Shown here: piece after piece, positions 27,201-42,100 of the stretch
Layout: every line of letters begins with the position of its first letter
Position numbering within the stretch: position 1 is the stretch's first letter
Assembly (NCBI RefSeq): GCF_932274485.2
Contig: NC_065883.2
Location: 73,367,839-73,431,838 of the forward strand
Source: Patella vulgata
Lineage: Eukaryota; Mollusca; Gastropoda; Patellidae
Length of the DNA stretch: 64,000 bases
Direction of reading: 5' to 3'
The notes under the pieces: model-generated
What the model was told of the DNA's origin: nothing
Seen by the model: only the letters and a program-made list of their open reading frames with translations
The model's database searches: none
Position numbers and translations under genes: made by a program

Positions 27201-30200
27201 TAAATTCAATACGTTCTGGTGTGTTGACAAATGTTAGTTTTTGTCGTTGAAATAGAATTAAAAGCTGATACGTCAAAATATGGTTCTCTTACCAACAATA
27301 AGGACACATGGAATCAAATCTTTACTAGCGACGCATCGTGGGAATTCCTTCAGCAAGGAAGCCCATTCAACTTTAAAATCTAAAGATATCCATGCAGACT
27401 TTTAAAAACTGAAAAGCTAAGTAAAGGTAACAAGGCATGAATTGTATTTCTACAAATTGTTAATCCACTAACCGACGTTATATTGACTATCTTCAGATAT
27501 ATAATTGGTGTAGATGGACCAGGCATGTCTCATTCTCAGCAGACGGTCGGCTGATTTGTCTTCTGTAGCACCATATTCCGTTACATCTTGCCAGAACAGC
27601 AGATTCGATAACATCAGGTAATCACAATTACTGAAACATAGAAATAGCAGTTAGTGAGAGACAGAATCAGAGAGAGACACACAGAGGGAGACACTCACAG
27701 AGAAAGAGAGACAGACAGAGAGACAACAAACAAAGGGACAGACAGAGACAGACAGAGACACAGGGTCATTTAATATGGGTGGTCGGGGGTTGTTTTAGTG
27801 AGATGACACAGAGAGAAACATACACAGAGAGACACAGCAACAGAGCCAGACACAGAGACAGAGATGACAAAGAGACAGAGTGGAGAGTGGGTTTAACATC
27901 CACTTGACACAAACAAGATAATTTTAAGACTAACATGGTTCAATTTTATGCCAATAATTCGCTCGCAAGCAGGCAACTCTACTCCTAGTCACATACAAGC
28001 TTTGAGTTGAAACCATGTCACATGTCTTCATGACAGATCTTATGATCTAAAGCACACAGGACGCAAAACCGAGGTCCCATGTACACCTAAAAAAACCTTG
28101 AAAGGTTGGTATTCGATATAAGAATACGCTGTAGTGCCACTGTCCTAGCGAACACCCATCTTCATTAGCCCTGTAGAGGCAGAAAAGTAGGACGTTAAAC
28201 CCCATTTCATTTCCCATACTGAGTACCGGTATTTTAAAATTTATACGAATTTACAATCAATATTACTCACACATCTAGATAATTTTTAAACGGTCCACCA
28301 GCCAACCTGTCAGAACTTAAAGCTACAATTAATCTGTCTTTAGTTGACCTGAAAATATATTTAAATTTAGTTTTATATAACATGTATATTATTTTTTTCT
28401 CATTGTTCTCATGTAGACAATATTTGTTCCAACTGTTCCCATGTAGACAACCCTTGTTCCAATTACTCTCATGCAGACAATACTTGTTCCATTTGTTTTC
28501 ATATAGACAATACTTGTTCCAATTGTTCTCATGTAGACAATACTTGTTTCATTTGTTCTCATGTAGACAATATTTGTTCCAACTGTTCCCATGTAGACAA
28601 TACTTCTTCCAGTTGGTCTCATGAGAAGTTCACTGTATTAGTTTCCCTATTCCATTTGCAGATCTACATTTTAGGGGCCCTGACGCGTGAACTAGCAAAG
28701 AGATCAGCGTAACATTAAGGAATAAGAAATAATTTATTCATAACCCTACAACTGTCTAATTAATCAGGAACATAATTCTACTTGGGACACACCCACTGCC
28801 ACGAAATTCATATGGGGGTTTGGAGCTCTCGGAGTAGATAGTTAAAACAGGGTGTAATAACTAGGCCTACAACAAGAGTTTCCTCCCTTGCACTATACTA
28901 TGCATTGTGTATTGATAGTCACGATAAATAGAGGGTGTTTGGAGTTCGCTTCACCATTGATATAACCTTTCTTGTTTGGGGCCTTATAACTCTTAAACTT
29001 ATGTCTGTCACCACCCGACTACCCGACACAGGGTTCTTGAGGCTTGTCCCCCTGTGACAGTCTTTAAATTAATGAACCCATTTTTGCCAATTTTTGGCCC
29101 CCCAGCCACCTCAATGGCATATTACTCACCTAGATGGGGCTATTCTGGCAGTTCCTCTTCTACCTCTGGCAGATGTTATATCACGTAACATGTTACCACT
29201 GTTCACCATATCCCATGATGATGTCCTTGATTGATTAAAGGCATCATCTGGCCATACTGGCATGGAATGAACCAGGGATATAGAAGGGAAGAACGGTAGG
29301 GAATTTTTATCAGCTGGTTTCATTACTTTAAACTTTACCATGTCTCTCTCTTCGTCTTCACTGAAAACAAGAGAAAAGATTATTATACTTTTAACACCAC
29401 ACATTAATCATTTTGGGACTAACCTACACTCTTTAATGGAGGGGATCACGTGGCTAAGTGGGTAAGACGCTGGCTCGCTAGCCTGGAGGTCGGGTGTTCA
29501 TACCGATTTTCCGGCGTGGTTTCCCCTTGTCAGTGATGCTGGGCGGAGGGCCTGACAAGGACAGCTGTCTAGTTGGTCGGATGGGACGAAAAACCGAGTC
29601 CTGTGTACACATTGGCGTGCACGTAAAAGATCCCTTGGCAGTTGGAATTCGATTCAAGAGTAAGCCGTAGCGCCGCTGCCCGGGCAAAATTTCCCTCAAA
29701 GCACACTGTATGGCGTATGCCCGTCTTCATTAGCCCAGGTTACGAGCAGAACAGTAGGACATTAAACCCCATTTCATTTCATTTCACACTCTTTAATGGC
29801 TACTTTAGCAAAGCTGGAGAGGAGAATTTTGTCAAGACAGTACCATTTCAGCCCAGGTCAAATTCAAACTGTCAAGCAATATTTTATGTGGAGGCTAAAT
29901 GACAAGGCAACACTTTACTGCACCCCTGATATGTGAAAACAGCCTTGAAAAATCCTATGGTTTTTTTTTTCTATGCCAGGATTCGAAACCAGGGTTAACA
30001 AGATGAGCGTACAGTTTCCTTATCACTTGACTACCCTCCCCAATTACCCGGCCATTCCTTTTAGGTGGAAAAAGCAACATTGTAATCATCTCTGCTTTAA
30101 AGGAATATGATATGTCTGTTGCTTTGAACAACACATCAAACATCATCATTTAACCCCCCCCCCCACCCTTCTCCCCAAATAATAACAAAATTATTATGAC

Positions 30201-33200
30201 TCTCTTGAACATTAAATCGAACATATTAACATAAGGAACAACCTTATTACTGAGTTAGATACTATGCAATTTTTAACAAGCAAATGATATAAATATGTGG
30301 ATGGTAGAATATGCAACAACAATGAAATACAATTAAATTTGAACACCTTTGATTGATGGTCATTTATTGATGTGTTAAGAAATAAATCATTGGGAATCCC
30401 TGCATTTGTTCAAATACTAAACATTTACCATTTAGACAGTACATTATAAATAGGTAAAAATGTATACCTCATAGGTTTTTGTCGTTCAAAATGCATGAGA
30501 AATCGTGAGATCCAGTAGGCTCGAAGACGACGTAGGACATCATATTGTGTACGTAGAAATATAGTATGTGTTAGTCCCACATTACGGGCAGCTCGGGTTA
30601 TCTGATCTTTAGCATCATTGGTTAGATTTAATTTATATTTATCCTGTATATCTCTGCAAAAAAATATAAAAAACATTGAAAATTGTTTTTTTTTTTTAAA
30701 TCAAACTTTTATCATAAAATTATGAATTGGCAGTAAACTGAACTACCAAATTCTACCTTCACAGCACTTTTCATTTTCAAAAGATATCTAATGAATCTAT
30801 GACTTAAAATTCCTAAACCAATTTGATCTGGTCAAAAATAAAATTGTTGAATTTGATTTTACGTGTTGATTACATTGTGACTGAAAATAAGTTTTTGTCC
30901 AGACAAACATCTTTAGTTCTAGCAAGGCTAAAATAAATGATTGATATTAGCCATTTGAAGTTTACACCAACTTTACAACTGACTCATGTCAGTGTGTAAG
31001 GTGTAGGCTCACTAATCAGGAGAGAAAGAGAGAGAAATGGGGTTTAATAGGGATCAGTCGCAGAAGGATGATTTGCACTGCCCAAAGAAGCAATGTCCTC
31101 AGCTTCTGGCCTTTGTGTTTCTGCCAGATGTCTTTGAGATTCTTCATAAGAATCAGAAATAAAATGATAATTTCTATTGGGTTCATTGTCCTGACTTTCA
31201 TATTCATATGGATAGTCACTGTAATCATAGTATGACCCACATTGAGTGGCATCAAACTCATCATATTCATAATCATATCTATTTTGTCCTTTATTTTCAA
31301 TTGTAGATTTCAAATCTTTAAAATGTGATACTAACACTGATTGGAAATCTCTTATGGACGACGTAAAGATATTACCAAGTGTGTTTATACTGTCGGGTGG
31401 AAATGAACTAGATTCTACGGAGTCAGATTGTTTGTTCGTCGTTTTGGATTTACTGGACGAAGATGAGGCAAGGCCTTCGTTTGACCTTGAAATATTTTTA
31501 GTTTTTTCACTACATTGTTTTTTAGAGGGAACTACGTTCCCAGATTCTTTTAATGGATTTTGGATTTTTCTTTTACCACCTGTCGTGGTTTCCTGTAAAT
31601 CTTCCTTTAGAATCTGCTTAGTAGCAGGAGCATGTTTCGCCATTTTTTCAGCCATGTGCTTTATGAACCCCAAAAAACAAACTGCTTTTAAGTTAACTAA
31701 AAAGTAAACTGCTTTAGCGAATTATTGACTACGTCAATACAATCTTCGTTGTTACTACGTAACAGAAATGTTCAAATATTAAAAAAAAACTTTTTTAAAA
31801 AAGACACAATGACAAATAAGCAAAGAGCTTCGAAACACGTCCTTCGCTTGTGACTGGGCAAGCACGCACTGATTTTCGCGGGCAAGATGCAATCTCATGG
31901 ATCTCATAATGTTAATATTGGGTGTTGAAAAATGTCCACTCGACACAAACTAGGTCATTTCGGAAACCGGAGGACCTGGAGAAAATCCACGAGGTTGGAC
32001 AGGCGACCCTACTCCTTGTCACGTACAATCAGGGAATCAAAACCACGCCAGTTGATTCAATGACAGACCTTATGATACAACGCGCACGTGCTAACCATTC
32101 GGCCACCCAACCCTCTCACTAATCAGGAGGTCCAGGGTTTGATCCCCATGTTGGCCAAAAAAGTTCCCCAAAATTGTCCAGCAGTGGTGCTGGACAACAC
32201 GGAAAACAAAACTGACAAGATAACCCTGCGGACAAGGCACACTACATATAGACATTGCAAATAATAAACAAATATCAAATCAAGTGAATGGACCCAGGGC
32301 CCAGTCGTAAGTGTCAACTGCGCTGTACACACCCAGGCCTGTAAGGACGTGTTATACCACTTAACCCCTCCCCCTTTTTAGCCATTTTGAAGTTTAAACC
32401 GACCCCCCCCCCCATCTTCCTTACCTAAACAGACAGTTTCTTATTTCTATAAATTCCTCTTCATCATAGTCCTCCATAGAATCTTTAAAATATTCACAAT
32501 CTAACCAGAAATTCAGAAGATGGACACCAGCTGTGTCTTTTAAAAATTCTTTAAATGATTCCATTCCAACATACTGTAAAACAACAAAAAAATATTTTAA
32601 AATATAACAATTCCATTTCAAAATACTGCAAAAAACAAACAGTAATTTCAAAATATAAAAAATTGAATTTCACCAAAATTTATTTAAAAAATATTTCTTT
32701 AAAGGAGCTATACCTCCAATTCAATATCTTCCATAATATTCGAAATTAAAAATATGAATTAGAATTTAATATTGGTCCAAAGATACATTCCCATGTACAA
32801 AATGGGTGATTTGATGATATATTTGGCCTAAAAACATCTTCAAACTAATAATTTATCATAAATTTGCTTCAAATCCTTCTCAAAGCATTGCAATTGTCAA
32901 GGAATACCCTTGCTATAAAAAAATTGATCAAAAGAGGTCATGTTTGTGTCACGTGACTTACAGCTGCGAAGTCAGAAGAGAATTCATTTCATACACAAGA
33001 CGGTGTTGTCTTTAATTGCTGACTATTTATTACAAATATCGAATCCAAATTAAATTCTCAGATTATCCACTGCCCATGTCTTTTTCCGTGATTTTTATCT
33101 CAGAAAGTGTTTAACTCTTCATAAAATTTATCAACATGTACATTAAACGCTCAATCTTCGCGTGCAACCTTTGATGTCACGCGTGCAGATATTCCTAATC

Positions 33201-36200
33201 ATCGGGCTGTCGATTAGGGGAATCCTGACATTTTTGTCCTGAATACGCTCCATGGGTGTTTTTTAGGGAATCCAGTATTTTTCTAGTAAGATTGGATATC
33301 TCTACTTTCCATATATACCAAAATTGCCATACTTTTATTGGAAATAACCACCCGATAAATACTTTTCTGGGAACCTATCTTTAAATCAATGTTTATGTTG
33401 GTATCTTACTATGAAAATATGGAATCTTAATATCCAATATTTAAGACACAATGAACCTTTTAAAATCAGTACTATCATAAAATGTCAACAAAATATTAAA
33501 ATCTGTGCGTAATAGAAATAGGAAGCAATGACTTCTGTTTAAGATTAGATTGATGAATTGTCCGACAAAGGATTAAGTCAGTCAATCATGGCAGATTAAG
33601 TAGTTAATCAAGGTATGCGTATAGACAGTATAACACAATCAATATGTTAATCACTTAATTACCTAATCAATGCAGCCTATTATCAAGGTTTGAGTGATAG
33701 TTATACACTCAGTACACTATATTAATTTTGGAATTTTGAATATTATTCACCATGTCTTGATGTCCGATTGGGCATATTCCCGTTCAGGCAATTTTGGACA
33801 TTTGGAAAATAGCATCAGACAAGTCCGGAATATACGGGCGAAATCCCATCCCTGATACTATGGACATACTTATTTCAGGCAGCATTTGTAATGAACAAAG
33901 AAAAACATATCCCAGAAGCCACCATAGAGAAACTTACTGTAGCTATAACTTGTTCCTTCATTTGTTGTATCGTCATTTTTAATCGACCTTCCATATTCCG
34001 TACGTCAGTTTCTGTCTGCGCTTCGCTTACGGCATCATCATCATTAAACGTTACATAGGGGTCACCAGTAGGGGCTGGTTCTTCCCGTAATAAGGCATCG
34101 AAATGGAAGAACGGCATCTTGATGAAATCTTCGTAATTAACAGGTGCTGATAAAACTCTGAAATGAAATGAAATGGGGTTTAACGTCCTACTGTTCTGCT
34201 CCGACTGGGCTAATGAAGACGGGCATACGCCATACAGTGTGCTGTGAGGGAAATTTTGCCCCGGCAGCGGCGCTACGACTTACTATTATATCGAATACCA
34301 ACTGCCAAGGGATCTTTTACATGCACGCCAATGTATACACATGACCTTAGTTTTTTGTCCCATCCGAAAGACTAGACAGCTGTCCTTGTCAGACCCTCCG
34401 TCCTGCACCACTGACAAGGGGAAACCACGTCAGAAAGGAGAGAGAAGAACTTGGGTTAATATAACTAGCACCTGTCACAGACATTATCAGACACAAATAT
34501 GAAATGAAATTTCTGATCACCTGGAGCTAATATAATGAAATGAAATGGGTTTACTTTTCTGCACTAAGCGGGCTAATGGAGTCAAGCAGTGTACTATGAG
34601 GGAGATTGTATCCCCACACCAGCGCTACAGCCTACTCTTAATTTGAATTCCAACTGACAAGGGTCTTTTTACATGCACGTCAATATATACCCAAACCTCC
34701 AAATGACTAGATGTTGTTCCGGCCATATCTTCCTTCCTGCCCGGGCTGATGAAGATGAGCCATATGTGTTTTGAGGGGAATTTTGTTTTGACAGCAAAGT
34801 TTTTATTTTGCCTTCTCTTTATCAAAAGGTTCTTTCACATGCATGCATAGCAACCAGAACACAGGTGGAGACACCTAGATGCTTTAACTTGCCAGGTCCT
34901 CCGTCCTGTACAATTAAGAAGGGGACAACCAGAATGGAAAAAAGTGGGGTCAAATTAGTTGGTGAACCAGTGCTTTAATGAGCCACTGTGGACCATATTG
35001 TATTTACTCACTGAGCCCATGTGGCCCCTATTGTATTTACTCACAGAACCCCTGCAGACCCCATTATATTTACCCACTGAGCCCCTATGGTCTCTATTTT
35101 ACCCACTGGGTCCCTGTTTGCCCCTATTGTATTTACTCACTGAGCCATTGTATGTGGCCCCTATCAAATTCACTCACTGAGCCACTGTATGTGGCCCCTA
35201 TCGAGTTCACTCACTGAGCCACTGTACGTGGCTCCTATTATATTTATCTACTGATCCCCTGTGGGTCCTATTGTCCAACACTCACCTGCTTCCACGTAAA
35301 AAAGCTGCTTCTGTCGATGACGTAACTGGTGGACCCTTCGTTTTCTTGGATGAATAACTTTTGCTTCCTAATTAAAAGTAACATTATACCTTTTTTGAGT
35401 AACGATAGATTAAAGATACATTATGGGAAATAAGATAAAGAGCTGGCAGTTCTCACTATAATAGTCAAAAACTAGATAATGTAAAGGAAATTTGCTGAAA
35501 ATTTCAGTCAAATTGATCCACTCTGAACTAAGATTTTAGCGATTGAATTTTCGGCCCAGCCTCGATCATCATTACTAAAATCGGTACGATAAAAAACATA
35601 GTCTTGATTATCCATTTCATGATTAAATCATGAATGAAAGTTGAGCACCAAATCGGAACCTAATCCAGTAAATATCACAGGCTAGCGTTGACATCAAGAG
35701 TTGATTATGGTCTGGATAAGTTAATTAATGTCTAATTAATAATTTAGATAACATTTCAGGCCTACAGAAAGAGCTGCAATAGGGAGATTTAGCTCTTGCA
35801 TAATGTATGTTTAATTATTTAAAAAGTTCATTTTCTTTTGGGACCCCAGTGAGCCATCCTGTAAATCTGCCACTAACATGACTACGATTATTACATATAG
35901 AGAGCAAAATGGGGTTTATTGTCCACTCAACACAAAATAGATCATTTTGGGACTAACATATGGTTTAATCTGGTGAAAACACCTGAGGTTGAACAAGCAC
36001 CCCTACTACTGGGAATCAAAACAACACTACTTAACTCAATGACAGACTCAATCGCATTAAACCGATTTAAATAAAAGAATAACTAACCTTTATCCTGTTT
36101 CATACCATCATCAGGAATAACTTTTACTAATGATGAAATTCTGTAATAAATAAACAAATAAAATGAAATGGGGTTTAACATCCTCCTGTTCTGCTCCGAC

Positions 36201-39136
36201 TGGGCTAATGAAGACAGGCATACACCATGCAGTGTGCTATGAGGGAAATTTTGCCCGGACAGCGGCACTACGGCCTACTTTTATATCGAATTCCAACTGT
36301 CAAGGGATCTTTTCCGTGCATGTCAATGTAAACTCAGGACCTCCGTTTTACCATCCCATCTGAACAACTAGACACTGTTCTAGTCAGGAACTCAATCCTA
36401 CATCACTAACAGTAAACATATTCATGCCATGAATCAATATTTCAAAATATGTGAACCTTAACTCTAGGTACATTTCGCTTCAAATTGTTCCCAGTATTAT
36501 ATAGTTAGTTTGGAGGCTATTATTGTCTAAGATCACATGATATTTTAGCTTCTCGGATTAATTAAACAAAAGTATTGCTTACAGCAATTGATGTACAAAT
36601 TCTAAGTGGTGAGCAATTCTTTTTCGCTGAATATCTACCTTGTTTCAGTTTCACAATCTGATTAAAGCACAGATCCTATTTCATTTCTTTTTTTTATAGT
36701 TTAAAATTTTGTTTTACTTGTCTTCACTACACTAGGATCTGGAAGAGTTGTTATATTACTGGCGTTTTGGTTGAAATGAAGGATAAGCCAATGAAACGGT
36801 CTGTTGCGGCAACTTCTTGGCATGCCATGTACGGAACTGTGGGTAAACCACTTGAAACGTCAACGCTGATTGATTAATCAATGTCTAACGTCATAGGGTC
36901 ATAGCCACTCGTACGACCCCTGACACGACCTTATAGTGCAACATGTCAGATCTTCATGTAGTGTAGGCCATCGAAGGTATAAAAAAACAAAACGAAATAT
37001 AGATCTGTATTTTAATTAGATAGCTTTGTTTCATATTTGGCAACTTATCGCAAGTGACCAAAGTCGATATTTGTTGATGTCACAATGAGCACACAGGCAA
37101 TTTTTTTCTGGAAATATGGCGACAATTAACCATCACTACAACTTGTGCGATAGGCTAAAATGAATCAACTGTGTACACTAATCTTTAAAAAAAATTACTA
37201 ACCTCGCTCCTCGTTTAATTGTTCCAGGGGATCCTGTTTGAGATCTGTCGAACGGAGCAGAAGTTCTGGCATCCGTATATTTACTTGATGTTTGAGCATT
37301 AGACGATGTATTCTTCATGGTTTCTGTTACTGAAGCAGACGCTGTAATTATAATAAAAACTTTTATCGTTTAGATATAAAATAGAACCTGGCTTAACAAC
37401 AAAAAGTTTAACACCTGAAATGCGCGGACACCCCAAATTCAATCAAGACGGTCGCAGAAATTTGGTCAAACACAGCACTTCTGTCTATTCCACTGAACAT
37501 GGGGTTTAACGTCCTACTGTTCTGCTCCTATACTGGGCTAATGAAGACGGGCATACACCATGCAGTGTGTTACGAGGGAGGTTTTGCCTGGACAGCAGCA
37601 TTATGGTCCAACTGTCAAGGGTTATTTTATGTGTACGACAATGTATAGGCCTACACAGTATATCGGTTTTTCGGCCCATCCAAACGACTATAAGTTGTCC
37701 CTTACCAGGCCCCCTGTCCTACACCTCTGACAAGGGAGAACCACACTGGAAAATCCTGATGAAGTTTCTCGCCCAACACAGAGACGGAACACCGGATCCC
37801 AACACAGAGACGGAACACCGGATCCCAACACAGAGACGGAACACCGGATCCCAAGCTTAGTGAGCCAATGTCATACTCATGCAGCCACAGGTCAAATACA
37901 AACAGGTATCTCATTAATCATCAATATTCATATACTACGAAAAAAAATTGTGAAAGTCACTTTTTGGAGAGAGAGAGAGAGAGAGAGAATTGGGGTTTAA
38001 CATCCACTCGACACAAACTAGGTAATTTTGGGACTAACACATGATTCAATTTTATTTCAATAATTTGCTTACGCGTAGGGGTTTTTAGTAGTAGGAGGAA
38101 AAAGTAGGACCCGGAGAAATACCACAAGGTTGGACAGGCGAAACTACTCCTTGTCACATACAACCACATGTTCCTGAAGCAACGATCGCGAGTTTTACAA
38201 CATCTAACCGTTGCTGCAGAACTGGGAAATTCCTGAAATTTTGCGCTCGTTGTGTTTACACGTGATCAATTAGCATTGTCCAATCAGTGGTCGTCGCACA
38301 TAACACACTGTAAACAAATATGGCGTCCTCCATAGAAACTCTTTGTTGATCAGGTATGATTTCCAGCAACCTTGACATTGATCGAACCTTGAACTTTGCA
38401 ACTTGATTGTCACATGTAGACATCTTAGCTATAAGCGCGAGACTTGATAATCGTAACGATATTTTCAACGAAGGAATCTGATAGGATCACAAGCTGGGCT
38501 TATACCCAATCAAAAATAGTGCCAAAATATGCGGGGTATTACGTGAAGGGCTTGATAAGATGTACGTAGTTAAGGCGAGATTAAGCCTTCTATTGAAGAT
38601 GATACAACCATGGCAGATGACTCAATGACAAACCTTACAATACAACGCGCACGCATTAACCATTCGGCCATCCAACCCTCACCACCTCTCTTTCACTTTT
38701 TGGTATATCCAGCTTAATTGGTACCAACTACACTCTGGTAAAATTAGAGAAATTAAGGCACACAAAAATGTCCTGCTCCCCAATCAAACAGGCCTGTATA
38801 CCCATGCCGATATACAATATTTGATTTCAAATAAATATAGTCACCTAAATATCTACGTATAGGGTCACTGTACGCCTTGCTCCCTGGTCGTCTGTATCGG
38901 AACAATTCATGATATCTCATATCTGCCCAGTTGATATCTTCGTCCAGGCCTTCATCCTCCGCGCTGTTGTCTCCGCTGTAACTTAGACTAGATATATAAC
39001 TCTCAGACTGTCGACTATACCCTCGGATCTGACGACTAGATCCACGACTCGCCGAGTTCCTGTCGTCTAATGGGCGCAATAATAATTTACATAACTTCAA
39101 CTCTCGAAATAACTGGGTGCTGAAATAAAAAAAAAT

Positions 39137-39181
<45 letters not shown>

Positions 39182-42100
39182 TTACAAACTAGGTCATTTC
39201 AGGACTAAGACATGGTTCAATTTTATTTGAACAATTAACTTGTGAGTAGGGATCTTTAACAGTAGGAGGAAACCGGAGGATCTGGTGAAATCCCACGTGG
39301 TTAGACAGGCAATCCTACTCCTTGTCACGTACACGTAGGGAATCGAAGCCACGCCACTTGACTCAATGACAGACAGTCTTCTACAACGCGCACACATTAA
39401 CCCTTCAACCATCCAACCTCCCGTTGTGCTACAGCCTTGACACAAACTTGGGCATTTCGGAACTAACATTTGGTTCAATTTTATTTCAATAATTTGCTTG
39501 CGTGTAGGGATCTTTAACAGTGGGAGGAAACCAGAGGACCTGGAACTGGAGGCTGGAGGAAATCCATGAGGTTGGACAGGCGATCCTACTCCTTGTCACC
39601 TACAAGCTGGGAATCAAAACCATGCCACTTGACTCAATGGCAGACCTTATGGTTTTATCACTAACACGCATTAAACCACTAGACCAACCACCTCCACCCC
39701 CACCCCCGGTGGTATCGTTCCGTTCTACTTCACTAACCTCTGGGTGCATTAAATTATCTGCCCTTGATACTTCTGCTATTTTTATCCACCAATCAAGTTA
39801 TTGCAACTAAGATTATTGTGGTGAACATAAACAATGTAAACTGTTTTTTGATTGGTTCTTAGAATCAAGCTACGACCAAGAGCAGATAATTTGAGTTCAT
39901 GAAAATCCTGTGGATGCACCCTGAGGTTAGTGGAGTAGAACAGAACGATACCACTGGGGATACCGAAAAGGTCAAGCCAGTTTAATTTTTAGTTGTTCGG
40001 ATTCTTGATAAATGAACAGCCACCTGCGTCTTGTCCACGTTTTTGTGTTGAAAGTGGGAGCCATGGTGGCTCAGTGAGTAGGACGTTGGCTTGCTAACCG
40101 AGAGGTCCCAAATTTGATCTTGTATTCCAACTTTGTCAGTGGTGCAAGACAGAGGGCCTGGCAAGGCACAGTGTATAGTCATTTGGATGGGACAAGAAAC
40201 CAAGGTCTTGTATATACATTGGCGCTGGCAGTCTAAATATGATATAAGAGTAGGCTGTAGGGCCGCTGTTCGGGCAAATTTATTTCCCTCATAGCCAACT
40301 GTATGATGTATACCCGTCTTCAATAGCCTAGTCTGAGCAGAACAATAGAACGTTAAAATTTCATTTTATTTCATTTTTTGCCTTGAGAAGAGCAAGCAAG
40401 TACATTTTCTTTTTAAATCGTGTTTTTTCAAGAAGGCATACGAAACATATTATGTAATATTTGTTCCTAAAGAAAAAAAAGTCAAATTCAATGTTTGATT
40501 CTTACCTAAGAAATAGTGGAAGTCTCTCCTCTCTAGCCCACTGTAACATATTCTCACGAACAGCGTCTGTTGCTCCATAAGGAAGAGTTGATGCTGGAGA
40601 CGGGCAACCAAGAGAATCGGCAACAGTTGTATTATAAGGTGAGGGAACTTCTTCAAACGCTCCCGTTAGTCTGTTGTAAGCCAATGCTTGTGGAAACACC
40701 TAAAATAACATAATAAGTTATGTTTATTAAAGATACATTATGTAAGACTTAGACAAAGATTAGTCTGTTTAAAATACAGATATATATTTCGTTTCGTTGT
40801 TTTTATACTTTTGATGGCCTACACTACATGAAGATCTGACCGGTTGTAGTAAAAGGTCACGCCTGAGGTTGTACGAACGACTTTTGACCCTATGAAGTCA
40901 GACATTGAATAATCAATCAGTGTTGACTTTTCTAATGGTTCACCCACAGTTCCGTGCATCAAACGCCAAGAACTCGCCATCACAGACCGTTTCATTGGTT
41001 AATCCCTCACATCAGCCAGAAAATGGGTTATATAACAACTCTTCCAGATCCTAGTGTAGTAAAGGCAAGAAAAACAAAATTTTGAACTATAAAAAATGAA
41101 ACGAAATAGGATCTGTGTTTTAATCAGATTGGACAAAGAGCTGGCTGTTCTTGCTATAAAAGTTCAAAAATAGATAATGAAAAAAGTCAAATTTCTTTAT
41201 TCTGAGCGAAGTTGTGAGTGGTCGAAGATGTAGCATAGGTTGTTTATTATCGTAGCTAAGGTACTGGACAAATAAGACTAAATCTCGCAGGTTTTCTAAT
41301 CCATTTACATTCTCTGCGATCCGATGTTTTAGAGAGTTGATTATATACATTACATGTGAATACATGGCTAAATAATAAGTCTAAAAAAATGATGGATTTA
41401 GTTTTGGAGATATGAGAGAAAAACGAAGTTAGGATATTAACATTTTTAAAAGCATTTTTTTTTTTTTTTGGTGGAAGTTACAACCTTACAGTTCTGAAAT
41501 TTTGCATAGAGACGCCCCCAATGTGATTAGTGATCCTATGCAAAAACAGCTATTTGGGTCATAAGTGGCACTTACAACCTTTCAGAACTATGGCATCGAA
41601 TAAGCAGATTTAGCTCTAGCATAATACACCATTAAAACAGGCTGCAACTTACAAACAAGTTTGATGTTGTTCTTCAGCACTGAGTTAAAATGTCCTAACA
41701 CTCCAGTCAGACAATATTCGTATTGGGGGCAATTTTTAAACAAACTAAATATGTTTGCACCCTCACCCATCCTTTGTTCCAACAGCCCTGCCCTTAGTAA
41801 ACGCTAATAAAATTATTTCATAAAATAGAGCTGTCACAAGGTTTTAGTCACAATGGCAACCCATCTCCTTAAATCGTTGCCCAACTCTGAATTTCGAAAC
41901 CAAGTCTGACTACGTCTAAGATAATCCCATGGTTTTCCAGGAGCTTCGTCAAGTTGCTTGGGAACTGGGGACTGGGGGTTGAATATCGTTCTAGCGGACC
42001 TGTGCTGATACATGAACTATCCAAGAGAACAGAAGAAAATTCTAACTTGTTGAGTTCTGGGCTTTCACATACATTGTTGACAGAGCGACAGGCATTGTTG

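Noticed and set aside
28382-28624. Frames on both strands (about 80 codons)
   Set aside because: 30-bp minisatellite artefact.
31354-31707. 117-codon plus frame
   Set aside because: Antisense shadow of the 209-codon frame.
34959-35217. Pro/Tyr-rich frames
   Set aside because: 33-bp minisatellite artefact.
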